Shown one piece after another: positions 6,979 through 16,015 of a DNA stretch of 64,000 bases (position 1 is the stretch's first letter; the number at the start of each line of letters is the position of its first letter). The notes beneath the pieces are model-generated. The model did not search any database and was not told the DNA's origin. It worked only from the letters and a program-made list of their open reading frames with translations. Origin of the DNA: Flavobacterium sp. LHD-85 (GTDB lineage: Bacteria > Bacteroidota > Bacteroidia > Flavobacteriales > Flavobacteriaceae); the NCBI RefSeq assembly GCF_030929595.1, contig NZ_JAVFVR010000011.1, positions 124,001 to 188,000 on the forward strand. The letters are read 5' to 3'. The position numbers and the translations under genes were made by a program.

Positions 6979-8901
6979 TTAATTTTTTAAAGGAAGCGTA
7001 AGCAGAACAATGGTTCCGTTGTTGTTAGAAGTAATTTCTATATTAGTTTTTATTTTATTCTCGCGAGCCAGAATCTCCAAACGTTCTCGGGCTATCGCAC
7101 CAGACAAAGACTGATGATTAGTATCTATACTCGTTTTATCCTGATATCCTTTTCCGTTATCTGTAATTTTTACCAATACCTGATTTTCATGCAGCACAAT
7201 TTCCAGCGTTATAAATCCTTTATCTGAATGATTTCCAATACCGTGAATTATTGCATTTTCAACAAAAGGCTGAATGAGCATTGGAGGTATTAGCAAAGTT
7301 GAAGTATCCGTATCTGGTGAAATAATTTCGTAAGCAAATGAATATTCAAAACGCATTTGCTGCAAGCTCAGGTAATTTTCAATTGCTTCGAGCTCTTGAT
7401 CAAGTGGCACATAATTTTTACGGCTTAGCTCTAAACTGCTTCTCAATAATCTGCTAAACTGATTTAAATACTTTATTGATTTTTCTTTTTCATCAAACCT
7501 GATAAAACTTTGCAATGCTGATAAAGTATTGAAAATAAAATGAGGTTCCATTTGCGTTCTAAGCAATTGCTGTTGCAATAGAATTTTCTCTCTTTCTTGT
7601 TTATGTCTTTTTTGTCTTTGGAAGAAATAAAGCAAAAACACCCACGAAACTGCCAAAAGCGCCAATAATCCAACAATCAACAGCAATAATCTATTTCGTT
7701 CCAAACGATTTGTTGCTGTATCGATGGTTTTATTAAGTCCATAAATAGATTTATCCTTTGCCTGAAGTTCATAAATAGTTGCCATTTCTTCTGTTGCCTG
7801 AATCCCTGCATTTCTAAGAATATTGTCTTTAAGCAACAATACTTCATCAGCTTCACTTTTTGCTTTCTCATTATTTCCCTTAGCTAAATAATAGTTCATT
7901 TTTGCCTTCTTATTTAAACACTTTTCATAATAAGACAATAGTTGCAAATGCTGTTTTTCTATTCTATCGGCCTGTTCGATTAAATCTTCTGCTTCAGGGA
8001 ATTGTTTGCTCAAAACATGCAAATCAATCAGGTTTGCAATCGTCGTGTAAAAATTTTTAATCGCTACAGGATTCTCAGGGTCTGCTGCTAAACTTTCGCC
8101 ATCATACTTTTTTACTAAACTATAATGATGTATTGCCTCATCGTACTGATTGTTTAAGAGATAATAATGCGCCATGTGCTCATTAGTAAATCTAATCTGA
8201 ATTGGATCGTTTGTTATTGAAGAAATCTCTTTTAGCTTTTTAATATACAAAAGAAGCGAATCTGCCTTATAAATAGAACCTTCCTCGCAAGCAGTAAAGA
8301 GTTGCGAATAGGCTCTAAAATTATATTTATAATGATCCTCTGGCTGTTTTTTTAAAATTTTTAAAGCAAGCTGGTTTTGCTCTATAGACTTTGAATATTG
8401 GCTAATTTTATTGTTGTCCTGAGCTGCATTTAATAGACAGATCACTTTTGCCAACGGTTTACACTTCAGCGAATCATCGTTCATTATTATAGCCGCGGAC
8501 TTGTTGAAATAATATACCGATTGATAATACTTCCCTTCAAGTTCTGATATCAAACCTGCACCATTGTAAATGGTAAATTTAAGGGCATTGGATTCTTTTT
8601 CTTTTTCGATCAGACTTAAGGCAATATTGATATGTTTTTTTGCGCTATCAATATCTTTTTTCACCGAACTTTTAGCCAAATTATAATGAATAAACGCTAA
8701 AGCAGAACCTGTTTTTGAGAATTCTTTTTCTTTAAGTCGGCTAGACCAAAAAACAAGTTTATCTGTTTCTGGGTCTTGATCTAAGCTATCGCTAATAACC
8801 TGCAAGCTATCCAGCATTTTTTCTGGATGAATTTGGGCTTTTTCGTTTTTTTTATGACAAGAAATTACAATGAACAACAGAAAAAAAATTGCTTTCTTCA
8901 T
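6979..8901 (-). CDS. TPR-containing LytS/YehU-type sensor histidine kinase
   Basis: This 640-aa membrane sensor starts with an SPII-like signal (MKKAIFFLLFIVISC). A TPR-like helical sensor region runs to about residue 400, followed by a transmembrane helix (LLLLIVGLLALLAVSWVFLLYFF). The His_kinase domain holds the phospho-acceptor His near residue 454 in RTQMEPHFIFNTL. The ATPase N-box is near 548 (IQPFVENAIIHG), with a DNGKG box after it. It should phosphorylate the LytTR regulator encoded upstream. The longer frame to 8970 runs into that regulator's coding region. The ATG at 8901 overlaps the regulator's stop as TAATG, indicating translational coupling. Confidence 0.9.
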   Translation of the reverse strand: MKKAIFFLLFIVISCHKKNEKAQIHPEKMLDSLQVISDSLDQDPETDKLVFWSSRLKEKEFSKTGSALAFIHYNLAKSSVKKDIDSAKKHINIALSLIEKEKESNALKFTIYNGAGLISELEGKYYQSVYYFNKSAAIIMNDDSLKCKPLAKVICLLNAAQDNNKISQYSKSIEQNQLALKILKKQPEDHYKYNFRAYSQLFTACEEGSIYKADSLLLYIKKLKEISSITNDPIQIRFTNEHMAHYYLLNNQYDEAIHHYSLVKKYDGESLAADPENPVAIKNFYTTIANLIDLHVLSKQFPEAEDLIEQADRIEKQHLQLLSYYEKCLNKKAKMNYYLAKGNNEKAKSEADEVLLLKDNILRNAGIQATEEMATIYELQAKDKSIYGLNKTIDTATNRLERNRLLLLIVGLLALLAVSWVFLLYFFQRQKRHKQEREKILLQQQLLRTQMEPHFIFNTLSALQSFIRFDEKEKSIKYLNQFSRLLRSSLELSRKNYVPLDQELEAIENYLSLQQMRFEYSFAYEIISPDTDTSTLLIPPMLIQPFVENAIIHGIGNHSDKGFITLEIVLHENQVLVKITDNGKGYQDKTSIDTNHQSLSGAIARERLEILARENKIKTNIEITSNNNGTIVLLTLPLKN

Positions 8902-9650
8902 TACCTCAAAGGATTTAAATGATTCACAACAAACTCTTTTCTCCGGCTTGCAACAGGGATTTCTGCACAATTTTTCATAATAATCACACCAGTTTTCATG
9001 TACTTATCAATAAAATCTTTATTGACAATATAAGACTGGTGAGTTTTTATAAAAAAGTCTTCAGGCAAAATATCTTCATAATACTTTAAGGGTTTAGATG
9101 CTGTTACTATTTTCTTATTTTCCAGATGAATTTGAGTATAAGATCCATCTCCTGAGAGATACACTATTTCACAAAGACGAACAATCTGCATACAGTCTAA
9201 AGAGGTAATACAAATTCTGGAATTCATATCGATAGTTTTAGCTGTATGGTGTGCTTTCAAAAGTTTAATCTGATTTTGATAGTCTGCCTGTTTTACTTTT
9301 TTGATCTTTTGGATTGCAGTCAAAAATTCATCATTATCAATTGGTTTTAAAAGATAATCAAGCGCACCATATTTAATTGCTTTTATGGCAAAATGATTGT
9401 ATGCAGTAATGAAAATAATTTGAAAGGAAGGTTCTTCCAATTGATTTAAGATATCGAAAGCCGTCCCGTCTGTAAGCTGAATATCCATCAAAATTAAATC
9501 AATCTCTGTACTTTTTATAATTTGCAACGATTCTTTTACCGAACCCGCCATTGCTTCAAGCTTTAATGATTCTTCTTGCGAAACTAACCACTGCAATTCT
9601 TTCCTAATCGCTGGTTCATCTTCTATAATTAATGTTCTAATTTTGTCCAT
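8901..9650 (-). CDS. LytTR-family response regulator
   Basis: This 249-aa two-domain regulator has a receiver domain at residues 1-120 with acid pocket E10/D11, phospho-acceptor D56 (DLILMDIQLTDG) and K102 (LLKPID). The LytTR DNA-binding domain is at about 145-245 (IVYLSGDGSYTQIHL, FIKTHQSYIVN). LytTR domains bind pairs or arrays of short direct repeats about 21 bp apart. Four promoters in this window carry such arrays, so it is the obvious candidate regulator for them. It forms an operon with the kinase. No array was recognised before its own start. Confidence 0.92.
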   Translation of the reverse strand: MDKIRTLIIEDEPAIRKELQWLVSQEESLKLEAMAGSVKESLQIIKSTEIDLILMDIQLTDGTAFDILNQLEEPSFQIIFITAYNHFAIKAIKYGALDYLLKPIDNDEFLTAIQKIKKVKQADYQNQIKLLKAHHTAKTIDMNSRICITSLDCMQIVRLCEIVYLSGDGSYTQIHLENKKIVTASKPLKYYEDILPEDFFIKTHQSYIVNKDFIDKYMKTGVIIMKNCAEIPVASRRKEFVVNHLNPLR

Positions 9651-9848
9651 ATATGGAATAACAGTTTTACAAATTATCTTTTGTCCTGAATGACAGCGCT
9701 TGGAAATTGCTCCTCATATGGGAGTAAATTGTGATACGAATATATAATTTTTTATTCCAATCTTCTTAATAGAATATTATCTCTGTCCCAATGCCAAATG
9801 ATTGTTTTGTTTTAGACCATTATTACAATATTTTCTAAACAATCTATA

Positions 9849-9946
9849 AGTTTAATGCACATCAAAAAAAGAGTACTGCAAATCTCGAGAAATCTTCAGC
9901 GAATTTATATTGGTCTTAATTTGTAAACCTTTTATCACCAAATTTG
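9849..9946 (+). promoter_or_regulatory. Promoter with 21-bp-phased repeats (site D, degenerate)
   Basis: Reading toward the plus-strand gene, the proximal repeat AGCGAATTTATATTGG has its CG at 9900 and matches site B in inverse orientation (CGAATTTATATTGG). At 21-bp steps upstream the CG is replaced by CA (9879 and 9858) in similar contexts (TGCAAATC, TGCACATC). The box CAAATTTG starts at 9939, again exactly 37 nt after the CG. The rest of the 9651-9981 gap shows nothing else I can name. Confidence 0.55.
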
Positions 9947-9981
9947 TATCTAGTATGCAATTCTTTTTTAACTATATCATT

Positions 9982-10380
9982 ATGAACTATAAAAACTTTC
10001 TGTTTTGCGTTTTTATGAGCTTCTCTCTATTTGCCAACGCTTTTCAAAGACAGTCATCTTTAGCTTTATTTTATACTGCCGATCCCGAAATTATGGGTGT
10101 TTATGTTTTGGAATCTTGCGAAGATTCAAGATTTAAAATCAAAATAGAAAAGAAAGCGGGGGAATATTTGTTTCTAATTTATGACAGGAATAAAGTAATT
10201 TCAAAAGGTAAAGTCAAAAAACAAAAAGACGATGAAATTCTCTATTTGTCTTTTGGAAAAATTGGCGGAATGTATGATACAGATAAAATTCAGATTCAGA
10301 ATTACGGAAATTCAATGAATGAATTTGTGCATTTTGTACAGTGCGACGAAAAGTACTTGACATTTATAAAATCAAAATAA
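9982..10380 (+). CDS. Small secreted protein, unknown function
   Basis: This protein of about 132 aa has a clear signal peptide (MNYKNFLFCVFMSFSLFANA, cleavage before FQRQ). The mature part is about 110 residues of predicted beta strands with two Cys (LESCED and VQCDE) that could pair. The frame is open back to 9910, but the -7 box at 9939-9946 makes upstream starts unlikely, and the ATG at 9982 leaves a 30-nt leader. It heads a four-gene plus-strand unit (to 12450) behind a promoter with the 21-bp repeats. I do not recognise the family. Confidence 0.65.
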   Translation: MNYKNFLFCVFMSFSLFANAFQRQSSLALFYTADPEIMGVYVLESCEDSRFKIKIEKKAGEYLFLIYDRNKVISKGKVKKQKDDEILYLSFGKIGGMYDTDKIQIQNYGNSMNEFVHFVQCDEKYLTFIKSK

Positions 10381-10384
10381 TAAA

Positions 10385-11071
10385 ATGCAATCGCATTACT
10401 ATTCTATGGTAAAATCTCTTATAGGTGCATTTTTAATCGCAATAGTATTCTCGTGCGGTTCAGTAATTGACAAGCACGAAAATTTGAAATATGGTCAAAT
10501 TAAAATTGATTGGATGAAAAATTTATCAGGTAGTTTTTCTTTCAAAGAAAACTGGGATTATCCCGAAGGAATTTATCGAAACGATTTTGGACAAGTAAGC
10601 TGCGATGGTCTTTGTCCAGCCGAAACAGACAAAATGAAAGATGACCATGGACGAATATTTAAAGACTCATTGCCCCGATTTTATCAATTGGTAGATACAA
10701 CACATCTTTTTCATTCTATTAAATCGAATTCTAATAGTTATGAATGGACAGGAACAAATTTTCTAACAGCAGTAAAAATGAGTAACGATACCATTCATTG
10801 CTTTACAGATAATAATGCAGCCACTCATAGCAGTTTAGACCTGATCATTACAAAGGATAAATGCATACCTGTAATCAAGCTCAACAGCGTTACTGGCACC
10901 GCAAAAAAGGTAATATATATTTGTAAAAAAGGCTACATTAAAATCGATAAAAATTTGTGGAATAATGGAATTATGAAGGCTAAATTTGACTTTACTTTTG
11001 ATTCTAAAGAAGCCCCAGAAAAACCAATATTTTGGAAAGGTAAAATCTATGCGCCAATTAAAGCAGAATAA
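10385..11071 (+). CDS. Uncharacterised lipoprotein
   Basis: This 228-aa protein has a lipobox (IAIVFSC, Cys 24). A second ATG seven codons in (10406) would give a tidier signal peptide and is an alternative start. The mature region is acidic to neutral with scattered Cys (VSCDGLCPAE, IYICKKG) and no motif I recognise. It begins 4 nt after the previous stop, so the two are probably coupled and share the LytTR-type promoter. Confidence 0.65.
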   Translation: MQSHYYSMVKSLIGAFLIAIVFSCGSVIDKHENLKYGQIKIDWMKNLSGSFSFKENWDYPEGIYRNDFGQVSCDGLCPAETDKMKDDHGRIFKDSLPRFYQLVDTTHLFHSIKSNSNSYEWTGTNFLTAVKMSNDTIHCFTDNNAATHSSLDLIITKDKCIPVIKLNSVTGTAKKVIYICKKGYIKIDKNLWNNGIMKAKFDFTFDSKEAPEKPIFWKGKIYAPIKAE

Positions 11072-11156
11072 AAAGCTGCAATATATTGTGACACTGAAAT
11101 GCTAAAATTAAATTTTTACCTTTATTTTTAATCTAAAAATCAAACGCAATTCATCT

Positions 11157-11450
11157 ATGAGAAACAATCCTTTTATTACAGTAATTCTATTGTTTTGCAT
11201 AGAAATAGTACTGTACATTTATATCGATTATATAGATCTAGTATTGCCTTCTTCTGAATATGCAGGCTTAATTTTGCCTATTTTTTGCTTTACGGTTCCC
11301 GCTGTTTCGGTTTTAATTTCGCTTTCCGTTAACGATATCGAACACAAAAAAGAGTTTAGAAACTTTTCTATATTTCTTGTTATTATCTCCGTTATCGTTT
11401 TTCTGATATTATCTTATTTATCGGCTTTAGGAAAAGCATACCAACATTGA
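11157..11450 (+). CDS. Small three-helix membrane protein
   Basis: This 97-aa protein is almost entirely hydrophobic. Segments at about residues 8-25, 36-58 and 73-91 are long enough to span the membrane. There are no catalytic motifs. It lies 85 nt after the lipoprotein and 10 nt before the next gene, on the same strand. It could be a small subunit or anchor for the neighbouring envelope proteins. Family not recognised. Confidence 0.6.
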   Translation: MRNNPFITVILLFCIEIVLYIYIDYIDLVLPSSEYAGLILPIFCFTVPAVSVLISLSVNDIEHKKEFRNFSIFLVIISVIVFLILSYLSALGKAYQH

Positions 11451-11460
11451 TTGAAGAATT

Positions 11461-12450
11461 ATGAGAAAAACAAAGTTAGACTATATCAATATCTCTTTAA
11501 CCATAATTTTGGTCGTATTAGTTATGCTTAATTTTGCCGCAAGATTTAAAAATAAAGAACAAGATAAGATATTGTGGAATGCTGAAATTCATAGTTATAC
11601 TGAAGATTCACAAACAGAAAATTCAAATATTATCCAAATTGTTGAGGCTTCTTTACACAACAATTTCAATCAATCTGTAAGCGATATTGATTCTGAATCA
11701 AAACGGGTAACGAGTGCAAAAAGTGAAGATTTTATTTCGTTTAAAATTTGGCAAAAAGAACTATTGCCAGACTCTCTCAACTTGAAATATTTCTCTATCG
11801 ATGAACGCAAATTTTATCTGCTTCAAACTCACCTCCCTTATGAGAAAATGAAAAACTTAGTTAAAGATAAAAACGAGGTCCCTTTTTTAATTTTAGAAGT
11901 TCAACCAAAAGGGAAAATACTTTTGAAAATACGTCCAAATGAAGAAAATGCCGAACCAAAACTAGTAGAAACATTTGTTTCTAAAGAAACTACAGGAGAT
12001 CTGAATATGCTGGTTTATGAAACATCTTTAGGCGAAAAGTATAATCGCTATCCTGGCATAGAAAGCATTACTGACTATGCAGATTTGCTTCAAAATCAGT
12101 TTAAATGGTCTGTAAAGATCGAAAAAGAAGATGGTGATATTCTCAAAAGCGTTTACGCAAATTCTTTTAAAAAGGAAAGTATAGATGTCCTAGAAGACAA
12201 TGATACGGCATCAATTCGAAGTATCCCATCCACTTTTTACATTTATTGGGAGAATAAAAAAAATTATAGCATTCAATATACTTTCTCTCCTATTGAAATT
12301 TTAACGGCTTTCCGAAAATTAAATGCGAATGATGCTCCGGGCGATATAAATTTTAATTTTAAAATTTATAAAAATGCTTATGCTAAAGGTGAAATCTCGA
12401 AAAACGGTGTCGTCATCCCTTTAAAAGATGCGTATCCCGAAAAACCATAA
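11461..12450 (+). CDS. Membrane-anchored protein of unknown function
   Basis: This 329-aa protein has one N-terminal transmembrane helix (YINISLTIILVVLVMLNFAA, about residues 9-28) and a large, presumably periplasmic domain. The domain is rich in charged residues and predicted strands, and no known motif was seen. It is the last gene of the 9982-12450 unit and ends 9 nt from the end of the convergent gene. Its position fits an envelope complex under the LytTR-type promoter, but this is inference. Confidence 0.6.
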   Translation: MRKTKLDYINISLTIILVVLVMLNFAARFKNKEQDKILWNAEIHSYTEDSQTENSNIIQIVEASLHNNFNQSVSDIDSESKRVTSAKSEDFISFKIWQKELLPDSLNLKYFSIDERKFYLLQTHLPYEKMKNLVKDKNEVPFLILEVQPKGKILLKIRPNEENAEPKLVETFVSKETTGDLNMLVYETSLGEKYNRYPGIESITDYADLLQNQFKWSVKIEKEDGDILKSVYANSFKKESIDVLEDNDTASIRSIPSTFYIYWENKKNYSIQYTFSPIEILTAFRKLNANDAPGDINFNFKIYKNAYAKGEISKNGVVIPLKDAYPEKP

Positions 12451-12459
12451 TTCTATTCA

Positions 12460-13224
12460 TTATTTTGATTTAATGATATACAATTCATTCGGACCGTACG
12501 CTTTGCGTCTCACGAAAAAGCTAATACTTGACATCTTTTGAAATTTAAGTGGCAACTGATAAAGACTTATATATAATGCATAATCATTTCTTTCAACTTT
12601 ATTCGAAAAAAAATTTTGAGCAAATACCTCTCCTATTTTAAGTTTTAAAGCTTCTTTTTTCAGTTTTAAATCGACATACGCAGTTCCCTCCCAAGTCATA
12701 TTTCTGCCAGCGCCAGTGGGACTGCCAATTCCTCTAAAAGGATTCCAGCTGTAACGATAACTCTCTTTTAAGAAATAGGCAACGCTAACACATTTGCTGT
12801 TGTCAAAAAAAATATCTTCTAACTTCACGCAATGCTCAAATTCTGTTTCTTGTTCGCTTTCCTCCGCAGATTCTGTTTTAGAAAGCAAAACGCCGTTTTT
12901 ATCAAATACATACATGCAATTAGTTACAGTAGCCTCTTGCTTTTGTTCATCATAATATTGATGTTTTAGAGGAAGAATAAATTTATGGCTTAAAGTATCA
13001 AAATTAATATTTCCGGATATTAAATCCTGCGGAATAACTTTCGATACTGGCAGTAGGACATAACTTTCGGCATTAATTCCCTCTTCGTAGTTTTTGTAAC
13101 TAGTATCATAGTGCATTTTGTTATACATCTGCGATAGTTTAGTAGCTACATAAAACAATAGAAAAGGTAGAGAAATCAATAAAATTATAATTGTAATTCT
13201 TTTTGCCATATTAAACCATTTCAT
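12460..13224 (-). CDS. Membrane-anchored protein of unknown function
   Basis: This 254-aa protein has an N-terminal transmembrane segment (ITIIILLISLPFLLFYVATKL). The outside region contains FRGIGSPTGAGRNMTWEGTAYVDLKLKKEALKL, a glycine-rich loop before a strand, which I cannot assign to a family. An internal ATG five codons in (MAKRITI) is an equally good start. It is the last gene of an eight-gene minus-strand run (19359 to 12460) with gaps of 13-61 nt, probably one operon behind site B. Confidence 0.6.
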   Translation of the reverse strand: MKWFNMAKRITIIILLISLPFLLFYVATKLSQMYNKMHYDTSYKNYEEGINAESYVLLPVSKVIPQDLISGNINFDTLSHKFILPLKHQYYDEQKQEATVTNCMYVFDKNGVLLSKTESAEESEQETEFEHCVKLEDIFFDNSKCVSVAYFLKESYRYSWNPFRGIGSPTGAGRNMTWEGTAYVDLKLKKEALKLKIGEVFAQNFFSNKVERNDYALYISLYQLPLKFQKMSSISFFVRRKAYGPNELYIIKSK

Positions 13225-13258
13225 TTAGTTAATATTTATTATAATGCTAGTATCTGCA

Positions 13259-14020
13259 TTAATTTGGACCATCAATTGCTGGCTTCGGATCTAGTTTGAA
13301 TTTATTGGTTTTCGAATCAAATTGAATGGTTAAATAGCCTCCCATTCTTCCAACATCATTCCAAACAATCAGTTCTTTTTTCTTATTATCGATTATCTCA
13401 ACATTATCAAAAATTATGGTTCTTATGTTACCCGTTAAAGTTTCTATTTTTGAAAAATCAATTGTTTGAAAAACGGCATTATCTTTTTTATTAATAATTT
13501 TAAGTCGATCCATTTGTGCGGTATCATGATTCCTCTTTTTTGAATAAACACCAATAAAATAAAATGCGCCTAATGAATTTGCTTGCAAAATATCAATATT
13601 ATTAAACTCGTTTTCTTCTATTTGATCAATTAAAATCGAAGTATTGGTTAATTGTAAAGACAACTGCTTATTGGTTAAGAGGTTTGTCCAAACGCCAGCA
13701 CATTTTTCTTTAGAAAAATCAAACTCAAATGTGGCTGTATGTTTATCATTATTGATTTCGTAAAGTAAAACTTTGTTCTTTTTATGATCAAAAGTGCCTT
13801 CAAGCCTAATTGGGCTATTATGGCTATCGTACTTATAAACCCCAATAACATTGAAATCTTTCTTGCTCTTTTCGCCAAAATATCCTTCTTTTATTTGAAA
13901 AGACAGTGAAATGGGGTATTTATCAATTTTGCCTTTATAGCTAAAACATTCATACCAACCCGCATAAGTATTTGTAACGGCCAATACAAATGTCATAATT
14001 GCAAATAATGCTTTCTTCAT
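13259..14020 (-). CDS. Secreted protein of unknown function
   Basis: This 253-aa protein has a signal peptide (MKKALFAIMTFVLAVTNTYAG). The mature chain begins with an aromatic segment (WYECFSYKGKIDKYPISLSFQI) and continues as predicted beta strands. The pattern 'energy-of-folding' of short basic and acidic strands suggests a beta-sandwich or lipocalin-like fold, but no family motif was seen. It is the seventh gene of the eight-gene run and lies 34 nt before the last one. Confidence 0.6.
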   Translation of the reverse strand: MKKALFAIMTFVLAVTNTYAGWYECFSYKGKIDKYPISLSFQIKEGYFGEKSKKDFNVIGVYKYDSHNSPIRLEGTFDHKKNKVLLYEINNDKHTATFEFDFSKEKCAGVWTNLLTNKQLSLQLTNTSILIDQIEENEFNNIDILQANSLGAFYFIGVYSKKRNHDTAQMDRLKIINKKDNAVFQTIDFSKIETLTGNIRTIIFDNVEIIDNKKKELIVWNDVGRMGGYLTIQFDSKTNKFKLDPKPAIDGPN

Positions 14021-14059
14021 ATTTTCTTTCTTTATTCTTTGGACTAATATTATCTATTC

Positions 14060-14989
14060 TTAATAATAGCTTTTTCTAATTTTGTCTATACTCCTATTGA
14101 ATTTATCAAAAACAACCTCTTCGTCTCTCCCATTGCTTGGTTTCCATTTTTCAACGGTAGAAATTTTATTTTTTCTGATATAAGTTTCGCTTGAAATCAA
14201 TGTATTTTTCATTAGATCTTTAACCTCAATTCCTACTTTGGCGTTTAAATATTTCTCTACAATTTTTGGTATTTCACCAAAGCTTTTTGTTTCATTATTT
14301 ATATCAATTATCTTGCTTTGTGAATCTTTTGGAAACAGCCTATTTAACCAAAATTGCTTTTCGTATTTTGTATAGATGGGAACTGCATTCAAATAGAGTT
14401 TATAACCTTCATAATGCTCTGTGAAGTCACTATTTATAATATAATTATAATAACTAATTGCTTCTATAGATTGCCAATTTATAAAACAGTTTTTGTCAAA
14501 TAAAGGCATTTCAATTGTCATTCCTTTATCGTCAGCAAACAATTTATTTTGCCTTTCCTCTATTTGTTTTTGCCGTTTTTTTGAAATTGGAAATCCGAAT
14601 ATCAAACTGTAAATTAAAACTAAAGGAAAAAATGCGAATGTAGAAACGGTTATCCAGCCTAATAAACCAACATCCCATTTTAATTTAATAGCAAAAAACA
14701 GCAAAAAGAATCCAATTATTGAAAATATTGAAAGCGGTAAAATAAAAAAGCCTAAAAACGAAAATTGCGATATTGACCTTCTTGGTTTTTCCGCTCTTTT
14801 TTCATTCAACCATCTTGTAACATTCTCTTTTAAAATAATCGATAATGAAACGATAACAAAAACAATGGGAATTAGGTATAAACCAAAAGACTTATATCCG
14901 CTTTTGATATAAAAAAAGATTACTGCCAGCCCCAATATTAGTGTAAAAACACCAACTAATTTTGTAATTGCTCTTTCATTCAAATTCAT
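14060..14989 (-). CDS. Four-helix membrane protein of unknown function
   Basis: This 309-aa protein has four hydrophobic helices in its first 130 residues (about 12-30, 34-52, 72-95 and 108-130). They are followed by a basic stretch (SKKRQKQIEERQNK) and a soluble C-terminal domain of about 165 residues. The positive loop suggests that the C-terminal domain is cytoplasmic. No enzyme or transporter motif is visible. It lies within the lipoprotein operon (gaps 39 nt downstream, 23 nt upstream). Confidence 0.6.
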   Translation of the reverse strand: MNLNERAITKLVGVFTLILGLAVIFFYIKSGYKSFGLYLIPIVFVIVSLSIILKENVTRWLNEKRAEKPRRSISQFSFLGFFILPLSIFSIIGFFLLFFAIKLKWDVGLLGWITVSTFAFFPLVLIYSLIFGFPISKKRQKQIEERQNKLFADDKGMTIEMPLFDKNCFINWQSIEAISYYNYIINSDFTEHYEGYKLYLNAVPIYTKYEKQFWLNRLFPKDSQSKIIDINNETKSFGEIPKIVEKYLNAKVGIEVKDLMKNTLISSETYIRKNKISTVEKWKPSNGRDEEVVFDKFNRSIDKIRKSYY

Positions 14990-15012
14990 ACAAACTCTAC
15001 TTAATAAGCGTT

Positions 15013-16002
15013 TTATTTTAACGCTTCTTTTGCTATTTCAAAATCATCTATTTTCCACCCGTTTTTTTGCTTTACCAAAACAAAAATAGCATGGCATTTT
15101 TCTGTTTTTTGGTCTTTAAATGTAATTTCCCAATCCTCATTAATAGTCACTTTTTCTCCAAAACTGCCAGTGCCGCCCAACCATTTTATACCACCAACGT
15201 TTTGATACAGATTCAAATTCTCATCTATCTTTTTCACCATTTTTTCGCTGCAATATTCTTTGGCCGTTTCAATTTGCTGCTGCGCAATTGCATAACGAAA
15301 ATATTCTGCAGTATCATTTGCGCTTAATTTAGAAATCGTTCCAATTGAATTCTCATCTTTAAGCAATTCACAAACTATAGTGCCATTTTCAGTACTAATA
15401 ATTGCATTTCCATCATCGTATTTTATTGCGATTGTAGCTTCTGTGTTATCCTTTTTATTGCTATATTCTGTACGTTTTATGATTTTGGTGACTCTGTTAA
15501 GATTATCATATTCATTGGCAATACTTTCGGTGCGATTGTAATTTTCTCCCACAAAATATTTTTTCTCGTATCGCAAAACAAAACATTTCGGACTGTAAAC
15601 TGTTTCTATTTCTTTTCGCACATTATAACTTCCAACTTCAACAACAGTTTCAATCATTGCATTGTCTTTATAGGCATACTTTGCACCTTCTTTTTTTACG
15701 TATGAAGCTGTATCTTCTTTTTGAATTTTTACCCAATCTTTTTTAGAATCAAAAAAATTATTCAAATCGGTTTTCTTGTAAACAACACCATCAATTTTTT
15801 CCACAAGAACATCTTTATCTTTAAAATTTAAAAATTTATTGGTTCTAAAAACTTCATAAGCAGCTGTAGAAAGTTTCTCTTTTTTTGAAGAAGAATATAC
15901 CTCTGAAACCACCAACGGAGTAGAAGTTTCCTGACCTTGACATCCAACTGCAAACGATAAAAAGATAAGAATCAAGATGTTTTGCATAAACGCTATGTTC
16001 AT
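15013..16002 (-). CDS. Lipoprotein with C-terminal NTF2-like region
   Basis: This 329-aa protein has an SPII signal with lipobox FAVGC (Cys 21). The first 200 residues are predicted strands without a motif. The last ~100 residues (from NDTAEYFRYAIAQQQIETAKEYCSEKM to GWKIDDFEIAKEALK) resemble the DUF4878 / NTF2-like pattern: an N-terminal helix pair and a final WKIDDF strand. Such domains bind small ligands or act as scaffolds. It lies between the beta-propeller lipoprotein (13 nt) and the four-helix membrane protein in the operon. Confidence 0.65.
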   Translation of the reverse strand: MNIAFMQNILILIFLSFAVGCQGQETSTPLVVSEVYSSSKKEKLSTAAYEVFRTNKFLNFKDKDVLVEKIDGVVYKKTDLNNFFDSKKDWVKIQKEDTASYVKKEGAKYAYKDNAMIETVVEVGSYNVRKEIETVYSPKCFVLRYEKKYFVGENYNRTESIANEYDNLNRVTKIIKRTEYSNKKDNTEATIAIKYDDGNAIISTENGTIVCELLKDENSIGTISKLSANDTAEYFRYAIAQQQIETAKEYCSEKMVKKIDENLNLYQNVGGIKWLGGTGSFGEKVTINEDWEITFKDQKTEKCHAIFVLVKQKNGWKIDDFEIAKEALK

Positions 16003-16015
16003 TTTTTTAATGGAT

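Noticed and set aside
8902..8970. N-terminal extension of the sensor kinase
   Set aside because: It lies inside the response regulator coding region; the ATG at 8901 with TAATG coupling and a lipobox is the natural start.
9651..9800. LytTR array before the regulator's own gene
   Set aside because: A tempting GATACGAATATATAA was seen near 9730, but no CG steps at 21-bp pitch or matching box follow.
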